Below are positions 10,214 through 19,995 of a stretch of DNA of 52,686 nucleotides, one piece after another. Under the pieces are notes generated by a model. That model saw nothing but the letters and a program-made list of their open reading frames with translations. It ran no database searches and had not been told where the DNA came from. The translations under genes were made by a program, and so were the position numbers. Each line of letters opens with the position of its first letter. The first letter of the stretch is position 1. The stretch spans positions 1 to 52,686 of the forward strand of contig CAIKXM010000018.1 in the NCBI GenBank assembly GCA_903831405.1, written 5' to 3'. This DNA comes from an uncultured bacterium (GTDB lineage Bacteria; Babelota; Babeliae; Babelales; Babelaceae).

Positions 10214-11545
10214 GTGATAAAAAAAGTATTCGCTGCGCACTATCTCAAAAAATTGCCCTATGCTTTTGCTACTGCAACGCTTGCAACCTGTATACTCTAT
10301 GCCATCATACTAGTACGCCCACTACCAAAATATCATCTACCACTCAATAAGAATGAACACACGCACCCTATTATGGTGATTTCGCATAACAAGCACCATC
10401 AACACCCGTTCCCTCCAGAAACTATTACAGAAAAACACCCGCAAGAAACACTACGAAGTTTAGAGCAAAAAACTATTGCACAAGAGCAGAAGATTGCCCC
10501 GCAAAAACAAGTTCCAATAAATCACGCTCCCCTGCAGAAACCTATACAACAAACGCCTCAACAAAACCCTGCTATTAAACCATCAGAAATAGCGCCAAAA
10601 ACACTGCAACAGCCCACACAGCCGCTTCCTGCTCATCTAAAACAGAGAGATATAGCGCTCCTTAATGCAACAGGAAAACGCTTGGAGCAACAACCTCTAG
10701 GAAAAAAGCCTGACAGAGTTGTTACGGGCGTGCAGAGAGAAAATGGTGAGCAGCAATCTGCAAGTGAAATGCATACAAATGCAGAAACAGCACAACAGCC
10801 TATAGCTATAAGCAATTCAGAGGGAAAAATAACAGAGGGCATGCGAGAAGAAAGTAATAACACTGCAAAAAACATGCATAAAAATCAATCCACACGTGTA
10901 TCAAAAACTCATACAACAGCAGCTACGCGGGCACGCAAAGAAGGCTGGTTCAGAGATAGACGCAGCGCAGAACATGTACAAGACACTGCTGCAGGCAACA
11001 GGGATACAAACAACAATCCGGTAGAGAAAAAAATAGAATGGGGAAAACCAAATACTATGTATGGAGACAGTAGAGGAAAAAGTTCTACCAATATTTCTAG
11101 AGAACTTACCATATTTGGCAAGCCGCATGATTTTTATCGCTCATCATTAACCTATGTTAACAACGATCTCGATGAAAATCTTTCGATACTGCCATGCACC
11201 ATGATAGCAGCAGAACCGCTGGAGCTTGAGATATTTACAAGCAAAGTACACCAAGCACTCGCACGTCACCTCAACCAACAACAAATCACCGTTTATTCGC
11301 CACAAACCACTACAGTGCCGATAAGCTTTGACCTTGTATCGCAAAACAACGCTATCATTGCCTATGTAGTAACCAAATCATCAGGCAATGCAAACTTTGA
11401 TAGTGTGCTGGCACAGGTGATGAATATACTTGCACAAGCTATTCTTCCTCCACAAACAGATATAGCATCGCATGCTATCGCCTATCCTTTTACCTACAGC
11501 GTACACTTTCTACAAGGTTCTCATAAATACCATGTTGTTCAATAA
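10214..11545 (+). CDS. TonB/TolA-like energy transducer protein
   Basis: The protein is 443 aa from a GTG start, with AAAGGGAG 10 nt upstream. One N-terminal membrane helix (about 15-35) is preceded by basic residues. A long periplasm-type region rich in Pro, Gln and Lys (about 40-290) follows. The C-terminal domain (about 320-443) has SSGNANFDSVLAQVM and ends near YPFTYSVHFL. That order (SSG, then a helix, then P-F-x-Y-x-V-x-F) is typical of TonB C-terminal domains, which contact outer-membrane transporters. No exbB/exbD or tolQ/tolR lies nearby. TolA is the main alternative. Confidence 0.65.
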   Translation: MIKKVFAAHYLKKLPYAFATATLATCILYAIILVRPLPKYHLPLNKNEHTHPIMVISHNKHHQHPFPPETITEKHPQETLRSLEQKTIAQEQKIAPQKQVPINHAPLQKPIQQTPQQNPAIKPSEIAPKTLQQPTQPLPAHLKQRDIALLNATGKRLEQQPLGKKPDRVVTGVQRENGEQQSASEMHTNAETAQQPIAISNSEGKITEGMREESNNTAKNMHKNQSTRVSKTHTTAATRARKEGWFRDRRSAEHVQDTAAGNRDTNNNPVEKKIEWGKPNTMYGDSRGKSSTNISRELTIFGKPHDFYRSSLTYVNNDLDENLSILPCTMIAAEPLELEIFTSKVHQALARHLNQQQITVYSPQTTTVPISFDLVSQNNAIIAYVVTKSSGNANFDSVLAQVMNILAQAILPPQTDIASHAIAYPFTYSVHFLQGSHKYHVVQ

Positions 11546-11552
11546 AACAGAG

Positions 11553-11590
11553 CGCCCATTTCTCAACTATTTTTAATTGAGAAATGGGCG
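11553..11590. terminator. Intrinsic terminator between convergent genes
   Basis: A 14-bp perfect stem (11553-11566 with 11577-11590), core CGCCCATTTCTCAA, has a 10-nt loop and is followed by TTCTGT. It lies 8 nt after the TonB-like stop and also faces the minus-strand gene at 11636. Confidence 0.8.
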
Positions 11591-11635
11591 TTCTGTACAC
11601 ATTTATTACGTCAAAAAAACAACACTACTAAACAA

Positions 11636-12121
11636 TTACGATAGTGTTGCGTCTCTTTGACGGGCAGCTAAAGTTTGAGCTTGTAATACTCTTCCATGAT
11701 ACCTCAGAGCACTATTTTTAGCTCTATCGCTTTCTTCTACAATCGCATCAAAAGCATTAACATAAAAACTAATCCAAAATTGCTTAGAGTCATCTGTCGC
11801 AGAAGGATGCGTTGCCCATTCAATACCTGACAATAAAGAATCCACCTGTCTCATAACTCTTTTTGCATGTATTCGTGCATTTGTACCACAGCGACCATCA
11901 AGATAGTCAGCGACAGAGCAACGCATATCATTTGCAAAACGTTCTATATACTCAAAAGCTTGTTGCGCTGTCATTGCTGAAAGAATTACCGCAACACTGC
12001 GATCAAGTGAGTAAAGGGGAGGGTGCACAATACATTCCTGCTGTTCTTGTTGCATACCAAAGGCAGGCAATACCGACAAACACACCATACACACCATCAA
12101 TTTTTTCCATACAAATTTCAT
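11636..12121 (-). CDS. Small secreted helical protein, function unknown
   Basis: The protein has 161 aa from the ATG at 12121. This start is chosen because AAGGA lies 7 nt upstream, whereas an ATG at 12127 sits 1 nt after it. The signal peptide ends around LPAFG, just before MQQEQQ. The mature part is predicted helical. Its middle (DYLDGRCGT, then A..HA, then V..LL) aligns with a module found twice in the secreted J-domain protein (28773-29858) and once in the protein at 15330-15755: a YL-x-x-R-x-x-G-x-x-A pattern followed by an HA/FA helix. No enzyme motif is seen. It is probably a lineage-specific exported protein. Confidence 0.7.
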   Translation of the reverse strand: MKFVWKKLMVCMVCLSVLPAFGMQQEQQECIVHPPLYSLDRSVAVILSAMTAQQAFEYIERFANDMRCSVADYLDGRCGTNARIHAKRVMRQVDSLLSGIEWATHPSATDDSKQFWISFYVNAFDAIVEESDRAKNSALRYHGRVLQAQTLAARQRDATLS

Positions 12122-12285
12122 ATACATATCCTTACTAGTTATTTTATATAATTAAAAAACGAAACACTCTTTTTATACCTTGTATAGATTTTATACATTA
12201 CGCATCATGTAATATTATTCTCTATGCAATAACACAATGCACCATGCGTAAAACGAATTGCATAACAAACTATTTTTTTAAACAA

Positions 12286-13605
12286 TCAAGCACATCTTCT
12301 TGCTACTTTTTTACTGCCCCATTTTGAGATAAGAGAAAAAAACATACATCGAATGGGCTCAACCGGTAAAACCGTCTCGACAACAACACGGCTACGATAA
12401 AAATGATACAACAGCACGGCTGATGCTGCTATAACCGTTACACCCAAAGCAACGCCGCCATATTTCAATACTTTATTATACTGCAGCGCAACGCTTTGTT
12501 TGTTTTGTCGCAATAACGTATTAGCAGGTTCTTTGCTCTGTTGAGCATCAATACCTATTGCTGCTGGCTGGACTGCGACAAGAGGTTCTTGTACAAGAGA
12601 TTCTTGCGAAATAATATCCGCTAGTAAACCAGGATGTATATGTACTTGCTGCGCAGTATCTACTGCTTCTGGCATAGCTTGGGATCCTGCTGGTTGAGCA
12701 ACAGGTGCTGCTGCTTGAAAAACTGGTTCTTCTAATGGTATCGGCAGCGTCCTTTTTGGCGGGCCTTGTGCAAACAAATCATCTGGATCAATATTTTGAC
12801 TATCTGCCGGTGTTACTGGAAAATTTTCTTGGTCTACTATGGGCAACTGCTCTGCAAAAAGCCTTTGGCTATGTGCTAATGGTGTTACAGGCGAAGCAAG
12901 TACTATTGTTTGAGATTGCTTTATTGGCAACTGTATTTTGAATCTATTTTCATTGGTTAGTAACTGCGCAAGAGGTATGCGTTCTGCAACCTGTATATGC
13001 TCAAAATCTTCTATTAGTGCGCACGCAGCATCCAATGTTTTTTCTGCAATGATTTGTATATACAGCATTTCTATTTTTAGATTTTCTGCATCGCGCAAAA
13101 ATTGATTTATCTCATCGATTGATGTCTGCTTAGTTGCAAACTCTCTGCATTGCTGCAATGATTCTATCAAAGATGGTAATTCTTGATCTGCAAACTGATT
13201 AATACTATCTAGAGGGTTTTGCACAAACAATATAACATCATATTGCAAAGCTTCTAGACTCAGAGGACAATCATCGCCAGAACAACAGGTTTTTGGCATA
13301 CGCTTTGCATAATTGCCCACTTTTTTACGCAACCCCTGTACAGATTCTTGAGCGCGCATCAAACATTCTTTGTGATAGGTAACGGCATCGACAGTATGTT
13401 GCAATAAACGTGCAGCATTGCTCGGATTAGATGCGTCACTCTCTTGATCTAACCTATTAATTTCTTCTTGTGCCTCTGCTTGCTGCCCCTCAAGACGTAT
13501 ATCTGAAAGGCTAGATAGATTTTCAGAGTACTGCTCCATGCTAGATAATGGCATAGCAAGAATAAACAATCCGTACAGCATATAATGTATATATTTTTTA
13601 TTCAT
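12286..13605 (-). CDS. Secreted, C-terminally anchored coiled-coil protein, function unknown
   Basis: This 439-aa protein has an N-terminal signal peptide (about 1-22, ending LSSMEQ), a helical and Gln/Glu-rich middle, and a Pro/Ala-rich stretch (about 265-370). A hydrophobic helix near 386-405 (GGVALGVTVIAASAVLLYHF) is followed by a basic tail. This gives a protein exported and held by a C-terminal anchor. The next gene upstream (13706-15043) has the same layout without clear sequence identity, so the two may work as a pair. An SD-like AGGAAG precedes the ATG. I do not recognise a family. Confidence 0.7.
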   Translation of the reverse strand: MNKKYIHYMLYGLFILAMPLSSMEQYSENLSSLSDIRLEGQQAEAQEEINRLDQESDASNPSNAARLLQHTVDAVTYHKECLMRAQESVQGLRKKVGNYAKRMPKTCCSGDDCPLSLEALQYDVILFVQNPLDSINQFADQELPSLIESLQQCREFATKQTSIDEINQFLRDAENLKIEMLYIQIIAEKTLDAACALIEDFEHIQVAERIPLAQLLTNENRFKIQLPIKQSQTIVLASPVTPLAHSQRLFAEQLPIVDQENFPVTPADSQNIDPDDLFAQGPPKRTLPIPLEEPVFQAAAPVAQPAGSQAMPEAVDTAQQVHIHPGLLADIISQESLVQEPLVAVQPAAIGIDAQQSKEPANTLLRQNKQSVALQYNKVLKYGGVALGVTVIAASAVLLYHFYRSRVVVETVLPVEPIRCMFFSLISKWGSKKVARRCA

Positions 13606-13637
13606 TTTTTATCTTCCTTTATTTTTTACTATGCAAT

Positions 13638-13673
13638 TAAGAGCAGGAGAGTTATTTTCCTCTCCTGCTCTTA
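13638..13673. terminator. Intrinsic terminator after the coiled-coil protein gene
   Basis: A 14-bp perfect stem (13638-13651 with 13660-13673), core GAGCAGGAGAG, has an 8-nt loop. It lies 33 nt downstream of the minus-strand gene ending at 13706. The T-run on the minus strand is weak. Confidence 0.7.
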
Positions 13674-13705
13674 CTGTCTACAAAAATATATTGTAGTTTT
13701 TATAT

Positions 13706-15043
13706 TTATGCTCTTTTTGCAATCCATCGGTGAGCTAGATATGTAGCAGCACTACCAAGTATTGCTGAAACAGCTGAGAAACTCCAACGCTTGCTCAAAC
13801 GTTGTACAATTATTGCGGTAGCTATTGTTGCAACAACTCCTGCACCAATTGTTCCAAAACGTAATGCTTTGTGCATTTTCGTTTCACCAGGCATAGCATT
13901 TAAACGCTGTATTGCAGATAATTCACCTGGCAACGCAGGATTTAGGAGAGGTGCATCCATTGGTGCTACCAATGGTTCTGGCGATGGTGCTACTGGAGCT
14001 GCTTCTGCTGGCAATACAACAGGATCTTCGTCTTCTACTGGTGCTACTGGAGCTGGAGCTTCATGATCATTTCCCATGCCTGGATCAATAACGTCTAAAG
14101 CAGGTAAATAACCAGAATTTCGGCTGCCACCTTGCTGTGCAACGGTATACATACGCAAAGCTTCATTGTGATGTATTAATGCCTGCTCATTCAAAGCATC
14201 TTCTTGTTGCATTTCTCGTATATACTTTGCTAATCCTTCATCGTGATGTATTAATGCTTGTGCACGTAAATCATCTTCTTGTTGCAACATACGTTCAATT
14301 CGTGCTGCTTCTAATCTTTCTGCTTCTATTCTTTGCTCTTCACCTATTGCAACAGCAGCTTCAGCTTGATAACGAGCTCTTACCTCAGGAATAGTTTCTC
14401 CAAGCTCAACAATTTTTTGCTGCAATACATTCATTCTTTCTTGATCTTTATATCCACATCCTTTATTTTTCTTTGCACGTTCTTGCAACTTTGAAAGTTC
14501 TTGCCTCATAAGAGCTAACTCTTGACGACTGCGTTCTAACTCTTTATTTATAGATCTCATGCTACTAATAGCACTATTCAAAAGTTTTTGTATTTCTTTT
14601 TTGCAATTATTAACATCTGATTCAAATTGTTTCCAATAACTCTGTACAGATTGTTTTTGTTGTACATTTTGAGAAATAAAAGCCTGTTCTTGTTGAACTT
14701 TTCTTTGCACTTCTTCAGCATTTTGCAAAGCATTCAATGCAAAATTTTTAATATCTTCACCATAGCTACCATCGCTATAGAACGCAGAACCTTCCCTCAC
14801 TTCTTGAGCTTTACTAAAAGCCTGCTTCAAAAATTGTATATAATCTGCATGTTTTTTATCTACATGTTTTTGATCTTCATTTTTTTTCAATGCCCCAGCA
14901 ATATACTGTTTATCCAAATCAACAATACGCTGACGATCGGCAGAAAATGCCAAATCAAAAGCTTGCTCTTGACGCTCCATGCTAAACAATGGCATCGATA
15001 CAAGCAATCCAATCATCATATATTTTGTATATATTGTTTTCAT
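13706..15043 (-). CDS. Secreted coiled-coil protein with C-terminal anchor, function unknown
   Basis: This 445-aa protein has a signal peptide (about 1-21, ending LFSMERQ). A long Glu/Gln/Lys-rich coiled coil follows (about 30-290), with an internal imperfect duplication QQEDDLRAQALIHH / QQEDALNEQALIHH. A Pro/Ala/Glu-rich linker (about 325-370) and a C-terminal hydrophobic pair (about 393-440, GAGVVATIATAIIV) with basic ends complete it. It has the same layout as the protein encoded downstream at 12286-13605. AAGGAA 9 nt before the ATG supports the start. No known family is recognised; a structural envelope or host-contact role is guesswork. Confidence 0.7.
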   Translation of the reverse strand: MKTIYTKYMMIGLLVSMPLFSMERQEQAFDLAFSADRQRIVDLDKQYIAGALKKNEDQKHVDKKHADYIQFLKQAFSKAQEVREGSAFYSDGSYGEDIKNFALNALQNAEEVQRKVQQEQAFISQNVQQKQSVQSYWKQFESDVNNCKKEIQKLLNSAISSMRSINKELERSRQELALMRQELSKLQERAKKNKGCGYKDQERMNVLQQKIVELGETIPEVRARYQAEAAVAIGEEQRIEAERLEAARIERMLQQEDDLRAQALIHHDEGLAKYIREMQQEDALNEQALIHHNEALRMYTVAQQGGSRNSGYLPALDVIDPGMGNDHEAPAPVAPVEDEDPVVLPAEAAPVAPSPEPLVAPMDAPLLNPALPGELSAIQRLNAMPGETKMHKALRFGTIGAGVVATIATAIIVQRLSKRWSFSAVSAILGSAATYLAHRWIAKRA

Positions 15044-15329
15044 CTTTTAGTTCCTTAATTATTTTTAATTATTTTTATAATTACTACAATTCTACTCAAT
15101 TACATTATTATACAGTTTACTTTTAAATTTTACACTTGTCAATTTTTACAAACATAGCATGCTATTCTGTGATAATTCATATACGCTTTTTTTTACAATT
15201 AGCGCATGTATTAGTAGATTCGAGCATATGCTAGCTATAGCAAGATTATCTTGGTTTTATACAAATACCACAACAACTATACTTCAAACGTATATTTGTA
15301 ATGCCTGATCTCGGTAATCTATACAGACA

Positions 15330-15755
15330 TTATCGAGCAACTGCACAATATTTATGAGCCGCACAATGCGCACGTTCTGCAAAATATTCCGCTCTCCACA
15401 GTTCTCGTCTCATTTGAGAAATATCAAACGCATCAGACGTATAGGGTATATAATTACAGGTAAAATGTATCAAGCTCACTTCAAGACGCACTAAACGTGC
15501 AAATTCTTTTGCAACCTTTCCTGCAGAAGGCTCATCAATATAACCAACAACAGAGGTCAAAGTTTTTTGCGCGCAAACTAAAATACGTTGTGCTTCTACT
15601 GCCACACTTCTATCAATACGTTTTGCAGCGATCTCTTCGCCTGCCACTCTTATATATCGTGACATTGCTTGTCGATAATCCTGCTGCATGCCAAAAATAG
15701 ACATCGATGTGCATATACAACAAACAATTAAAGAATACAGGTGTAACTTTTTCAT
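15330..15755 (-). CDS. Small secreted helical protein, function unknown
   Basis: The protein has 141 aa from the ATG at 15755, preceded by AAAGGA. A longer reading from 15800 would put 15 residues before the signal peptide and is less likely. The signal peptide ends near MSIFG before MQQDY. The mature helical part contains GYIDEPSAGKVAKEFARLVR. It matches the module of the proteins at 11636 and 28773 (YL/YI, then G-x-x-A-x-E-x-A). Single gene, no operon partner. The flanking gaps (15044-15329, 15756-16155) show no gene that I trust. Confidence 0.7.
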   Translation of the reverse strand: MKKLHLYSLIVCCICTSMSIFGMQQDYRQAMSRYIRVAGEEIAAKRIDRSVAVEAQRILVCAQKTLTSVVGYIDEPSAGKVAKEFARLVRLEVSLIHFTCNYIPYTSDAFDISQMRRELWRAEYFAERAHCAAHKYCAVAR

Positions 15756-16155
15756 ATTTTTCCTTTTATATGTATAGCGAAATGTAGAACAGCCTTTCAC
15801 TTCGGCTGCACAATCTTAAAAAAGCATCAACAAAAATTTTACAACAAAAATTTTTACAAAACTCAACTAATAAGAATATCTTAACATATAATACATGCTA
15901 TGTATTTTTATTTTACACTAATTATTCTATTTGTCAACAATATCAATGCAAATCGTCTCAACACCTATATCAAAAACACAACAGTTCTCTATATTAAAAA
16001 AACAGATGCATACCCCAGCACAACACCAAGCACTATATAGCGAGATTCAGGACAGTCTTTCATTTTTTTACACACTTCTAAAAGTTTTGTCAGTAGCAAT
16101 AATAGAAGCAGCAAATTTTGCAAAACTAAAAAAAGCTGTCTGTATCATTACCAAA

Positions 16156-18225
16156 TCAACAAAGCGGCGATGGGGTAAAATAGACCGCACAATCATCTGC
16201 ATTGAGCAGCACAATCGTTTTATACGCCTCTTGTATACTCTCATAACGCTCGGCTTTGCAATACATTTTTTGCACATACAGCTGCTGTACACGTTTTACC
16301 GTTGGTTCCGCAGGACCTAATACCGTTATAATGCCACCATATGTAGCACGAACAGTTGTTGCTATATGCTGTGCTATGCGATCAAGTTTTTGTTTGTCTG
16401 CATGGCGCAACTCAATCTCGACAAATCTCATATAGGGTGGATAGGAAAGCTTTTTGCGATATTCGCGCTCAAACTGATAAAACTGTTCATACCTATCTTC
16501 TTGCGCATATACAAGTGCCGGATGATCAATAATCGTTTGAATAATAACTTCACCACAACCACTCTCTCGCCCTGCGCGCCCAGAGACCTGTATTAATTGC
16601 TGCAAACCAGTCTCACTTGCGTTATAGAAAGGAAAACTCAAGCTACTCTCTGCCCAGATAACACCCACAAGCGTAACATGGGGAAAGTGATACCCTTTGG
16701 TAATGGTTTGCGTGCCAACCAAGACATCTATGCTCCGATCCAGCATTCCCGCTACAATAGCTTTCCACTTTTTACGATCAATCGTTGTGTCAAGATCCGC
16801 CCGCTCTACCCGGCAAGTGGGAAAAAGAGTTTTAATTGCGTGAACAATTTGCTGAGTGCCAATACCTTTATCAATAAAAATTTGTGACTTGCAGCCAGGG
16901 CAGCGTTGTGGATAGTTCTTTTGAAAGTGACAATAATGACAGCGCAGTACAACCGTATCAAGGCGATGCAACGTTAAACTTACTCCGCAGTGTGGGCACA
17001 TCTCTATCTCGCCACAATTGCTACATTGTACAAAAAAGCTGTATCCTCGGCGGTTGAGAAATAGCATAGTTTGCTCACCACAGGCAAGTCGTTTTTCTAT
17101 CGCATCGATAAGCTCCTGAGAAATCCAAAAGAATGGTCGTCTTTTTTGCCCAACCAGTGAAACCATGCGCATAGTCGGCAGCGCTGTCTTGAAGAATCTC
17201 TCCTGCAATCGAGCACATATCCATCGACCCTGCTCAACCATAGCAAGTGCATGAATAGAGGGAGTTGCTGATCCAAGCACTATAGGAATGTTATAAATAG
17301 CTGCGCGCATAAGAGCGATTTCGCGCGTATTCATCTTTGGCTGTCGTTTTTCCTGATACCCTGCCTCATGCTCTTCGTCAACAACAATGCACCCAAGATT
17401 CCCAAGCGGCAGAAAAATAGGCATATGTACACCTATAATAATACACGCCGCCTGCGTATACACTCCTTGCCACACATTTCGCTGCTCAGCGGCAGAAGCG
17501 GCCGAATGATATCCATACACAACACCTTCGCCAAAACGTTCTTTAAACAAGAACGTAAAGCGAATGGCAAGCGTCACCTCAGGTAATAAAAACACACAAC
17601 TTTTGCCTTGCGCAAGCATAATTTTAAAAAACTCTATATACACTTCGCTCTTGCCACTACCGGTAACACCATACAGCAAAACAGGCTTGCATTTTTCATT
17701 ATTATTACACAATTGTTGCTGCATAATAAGTTCATCAAGTGCTTTTTGCTGCTCTTGCGTTAACGCATGTTTTTTACAAAAGTTCTGATTCTCTGCACTA
17801 TCTACCCTGTCTGTATCTTGCATAGAAAATACACACGGCGTATTTACGCCAAGAGCTTTTTTATCTACTATATCATGTAGATCATGTGCCTGCTTTTGCT
17901 TTTGCAGGGAAAGAAATCCGCTGGCAATACGCATATACACCTGCGGAATATGCAAACAATAATAGGCAGCACATTGTGCAATAAAACGCTTAAATCGTCT
18001 ATCAAGAAAAGATTGATTATAGGAGAGCGCTGGACGAATAGTAAACAATTTTTCTTGTGGCGATGGTTGTTCTACAACGGCAACAATCACTCCACAAACC
18101 AGTCGCTTTTGCAGTGGCACGACAACCATTGTATATAATAACTCATCTGCAGTCGGCCAATCAGTTGGCACTGCATAGATTAAAATACGACTGAAAGAAT
18201 TAATAAGACGAACGCGTATATACAT
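16156..18225 (-). CDS. priA: Primosomal protein N' (replication restart helicase)
   Basis: PriA rebuilds replication forks by loading the primosome at stalled forks. The 689 aa are a little shorter than E. coli PriA (732). Visible parts are the N-terminal 3'-end-binding domain, Walker A GVTGSGKSE (about residue 187), the DEEH box in VVDEEHEAGYQ, and an eight-Cys zinc region (CSNCGEIEMCPHC, CHYC, CPGC). Helicase motif V/VI regions follow: GTQTITKGYHFPHVTLVGV and QVSGRAGR. The start lies 6 nt after the selU stop, so the two genes are co-transcribed. Confidence 0.96.
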   Translation of the reverse strand: MYIRVRLINSFSRILIYAVPTDWPTADELLYTMVVVPLQKRLVCGVIVAVVEQPSPQEKLFTIRPALSYNQSFLDRRFKRFIAQCAAYYCLHIPQVYMRIASGFLSLQKQKQAHDLHDIVDKKALGVNTPCVFSMQDTDRVDSAENQNFCKKHALTQEQQKALDELIMQQQLCNNNEKCKPVLLYGVTGSGKSEVYIEFFKIMLAQGKSCVFLLPEVTLAIRFTFLFKERFGEGVVYGYHSAASAAEQRNVWQGVYTQAACIIIGVHMPIFLPLGNLGCIVVDEEHEAGYQEKRQPKMNTREIALMRAAIYNIPIVLGSATPSIHALAMVEQGRWICARLQERFFKTALPTMRMVSLVGQKRRPFFWISQELIDAIEKRLACGEQTMLFLNRRGYSFFVQCSNCGEIEMCPHCGVSLTLHRLDTVVLRCHYCHFQKNYPQRCPGCKSQIFIDKGIGTQQIVHAIKTLFPTCRVERADLDTTIDRKKWKAIVAGMLDRSIDVLVGTQTITKGYHFPHVTLVGVIWAESSLSFPFYNASETGLQQLIQVSGRAGRESGCGEVIIQTIIDHPALVYAQEDRYEQFYQFEREYRKKLSYPPYMRFVEIELRHADKQKLDRIAQHIATTVRATYGGIITVLGPAEPTVKRVQQLYVQKMYCKAERYESIQEAYKTIVLLNADDCAVYFTPSPLC

Positions 18226-18231
18226 TATATG

Positions 18232-19287
18232 CTACTGCTGATATACATTATGAGCTATGGCCAATCCTGCTGCCATTACTAGATCAAAATCTTTTCCAGA
18301 GAATGGTCGCTCTACGCTGCATATAGTCATCTGACCAACCGCTTTGCGCATAAGTCCGCCATCATATACCTTGTCATAATACTTCAATGCTTCTCCCACG
18401 ATTGCTCGATGATCATCAACCTGCAGGCGCATTGCCTGCGCACGCTCGCTGCCAATATATTTCTCTAGTCGATCGATACAGAGCAACAACTCTTCTGCCG
18501 TAATTGCACCATATTCTACAAGCAATTCTTCTACTCTTTGCTGCAATGGCACTTCTACCAAAACTCGTGGCGCGCTGCGCATCGACTCAAAGAACTGTTG
18601 CGGCACAATACACAGACCAATAGAATGACTCTCATCTTCGACCCATATAGGCTGTGCTGGATCAAAGCCCTGCAACTGCCACCCGAGCATATCTTCAAAG
18701 TATGCCTGTGTTGGTTGGGCAGGCTGACCAAGGGAGCCAAATACTGAGCCTTTGTGTGAAGCAAGACCCTCAAGATCAATAACTTGTTCATGGGTGGCAG
18801 CAAAATGGTGCAAAATCACGGTTTTACCACAACCTGTTCTGCCGCTTAATACAACAAGCTTCCACGTGCGTGCAAATACTTCGCGATTATAGGCGCGAAA
18901 TGCTTTGTATCCACCAACAAGCAAATAGACGGTGTAGCCCAGTGATGAAAGTAAATTGGCAAAACTGCGGCTCCGCATGCCACCACGCCAGCAATACATA
19001 ATGACTGTCTTTTTATTACCAGGTTTTATTGCCGCAACTGCTGCTACTTGCTCAACAAGCTCTTGTAATTTGACCCCAACAAAGGCAAGCCCTTGCGAAA
19101 CGGCTGCATCTTTGCCCTGATGAATATAGAGCGTGCCCACAATTGCGCGTTGCTCATCAGAGAAAAGCGGTATATTGATGGCACCAGGCACATGCCCTTT
19201 GCTATACTCACCCGGCGATCGTGTGTCAATTACGGGATATGTTTGTGCGCATGCGTATAGTTCTGACTGGCTAAGAGAAATGATCAT
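18232..19287 (-). CDS. selU: tRNA 2-selenouridine synthase
   Basis: It replaces the sulfur of 2-thiouridine at the wobble position by selenium, through a geranylated intermediate, using selenophosphate from SelD (not in the window). The 351 aa carry an N-terminal rhodanese domain (about 1-130) with active-site Cys in MYCWRGGMRSRS. A P-loop domain follows (GRTGCGKT at about residue 150). This pairing is specific to SelU/MnmH. Its stop is 6 nt before priA. Without a selD gene it might serve only as a geranyl transferase or be idle. Confidence 0.92.
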   Translation of the reverse strand: MIISLSQSELYACAQTYPVIDTRSPGEYSKGHVPGAINIPLFSDEQRAIVGTLYIHQGKDAAVSQGLAFVGVKLQELVEQVAAVAAIKPGNKKTVIMYCWRGGMRSRSFANLLSSLGYTVYLLVGGYKAFRAYNREVFARTWKLVVLSGRTGCGKTVILHHFAATHEQVIDLEGLASHKGSVFGSLGQPAQPTQAYFEDMLGWQLQGFDPAQPIWVEDESHSIGLCIVPQQFFESMRSAPRVLVEVPLQQRVEELLVEYGAITAEELLLCIDRLEKYIGSERAQAMRLQVDDHRAIVGEALKYYDKVYDGGLMRKAVGQMTICSVERPFSGKDFDLVMAAGLAIAHNVYQQ

Positions 19288-19351
19288 TTACAGCGTCCTG
19301 ATTTTATTTTTTTTAATGAAACATTTCTTTTTAATCAAAAGCCCAAATATA

Positions 19352-19807
19352 TTACTTATTTGCTGGTAATTTTTTTGCCATATATTTTTTGATATCATTA
19401 AGCTCTGTATAGCCCAATCGTTTATAAAAATCATGGCTTCCAAGAGCATCACGATGCATACCACTCGTTAATTCGATAACATCACAGTTATTTTCTTGAG
19501 CAAATTTTTCTGCCGACTCCATTAAGAGTTTCCCTGCCCCTTGACGTCTATGCTCAGCATCTACAATTAAACCCATAATTCTCATAGTTCGACCAACGCG
19601 GTGGAAACGTTCAGAAATTGCTAGAGCAACACAACCAATAACAACACCTTCAAGCTCTGCAACCAATGCTTTATGCAATCTATCTTGTTGATATAGCTTT
19701 ATTCGATCTGACATAATTTCGGCTGTAGTTGGGTACCCTAATTGCCCCATAAGATCGGCGATTGCCGCAGAATCAGATAGGCATGCCTCGCGTATTATGA
19801 TGCTCAT
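19352..19807 (-). CDS. GNAT family N-acetyltransferase
   Basis: The 151-aa single-domain protein has the acetyl-CoA-binding A motif HRRQGAGKLLM (about residues 86-96) preceded by the strand IMGLIVDA. The C-terminal part, SHDFYKRLGYTE, is the usual GNAT B motif. The substrate (a small amine, amino acid or protein) cannot be read from the sequence. It lies 64 nt upstream of selU on the same strand and might be in that transcript. It is divergent from hisS. Confidence 0.85.
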   Translation of the reverse strand: MSIIIREACLSDSAAIADLMGQLGYPTTAEIMSDRIKLYQQDRLHKALVAELEGVVIGCVALAISERFHRVGRTMRIMGLIVDAEHRRQGAGKLLMESAEKFAQENNCDVIELTSGMHRDALGSHDFYKRLGYTELNDIKKYMAKKLPANK

Positions 19808-19995
19808 TTTTTACTACCCCCATCAAAAAAAATTATTACTCAAAAACAGAATAGCTTGTGACAGAAAAAGAATTTTATTTTTTTAATATACCTGGTCATT
19901 CTTGATCGAAATATAGTTTCAATAGTATGATAAAAATCGTGCATTATCAAACAGAAGCAAACACATTTCATCCTTTACTTTTTTGGATATATTTT

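Noticed and set aside
15931-16320. A 129-codon plus-strand reading frame in the gap left of priA
   Set aside because: It starts with TTG, has no ribosome site, overlaps the 3' end of priA antisense by 165 nt and its translation shows no domain or signal peptide.
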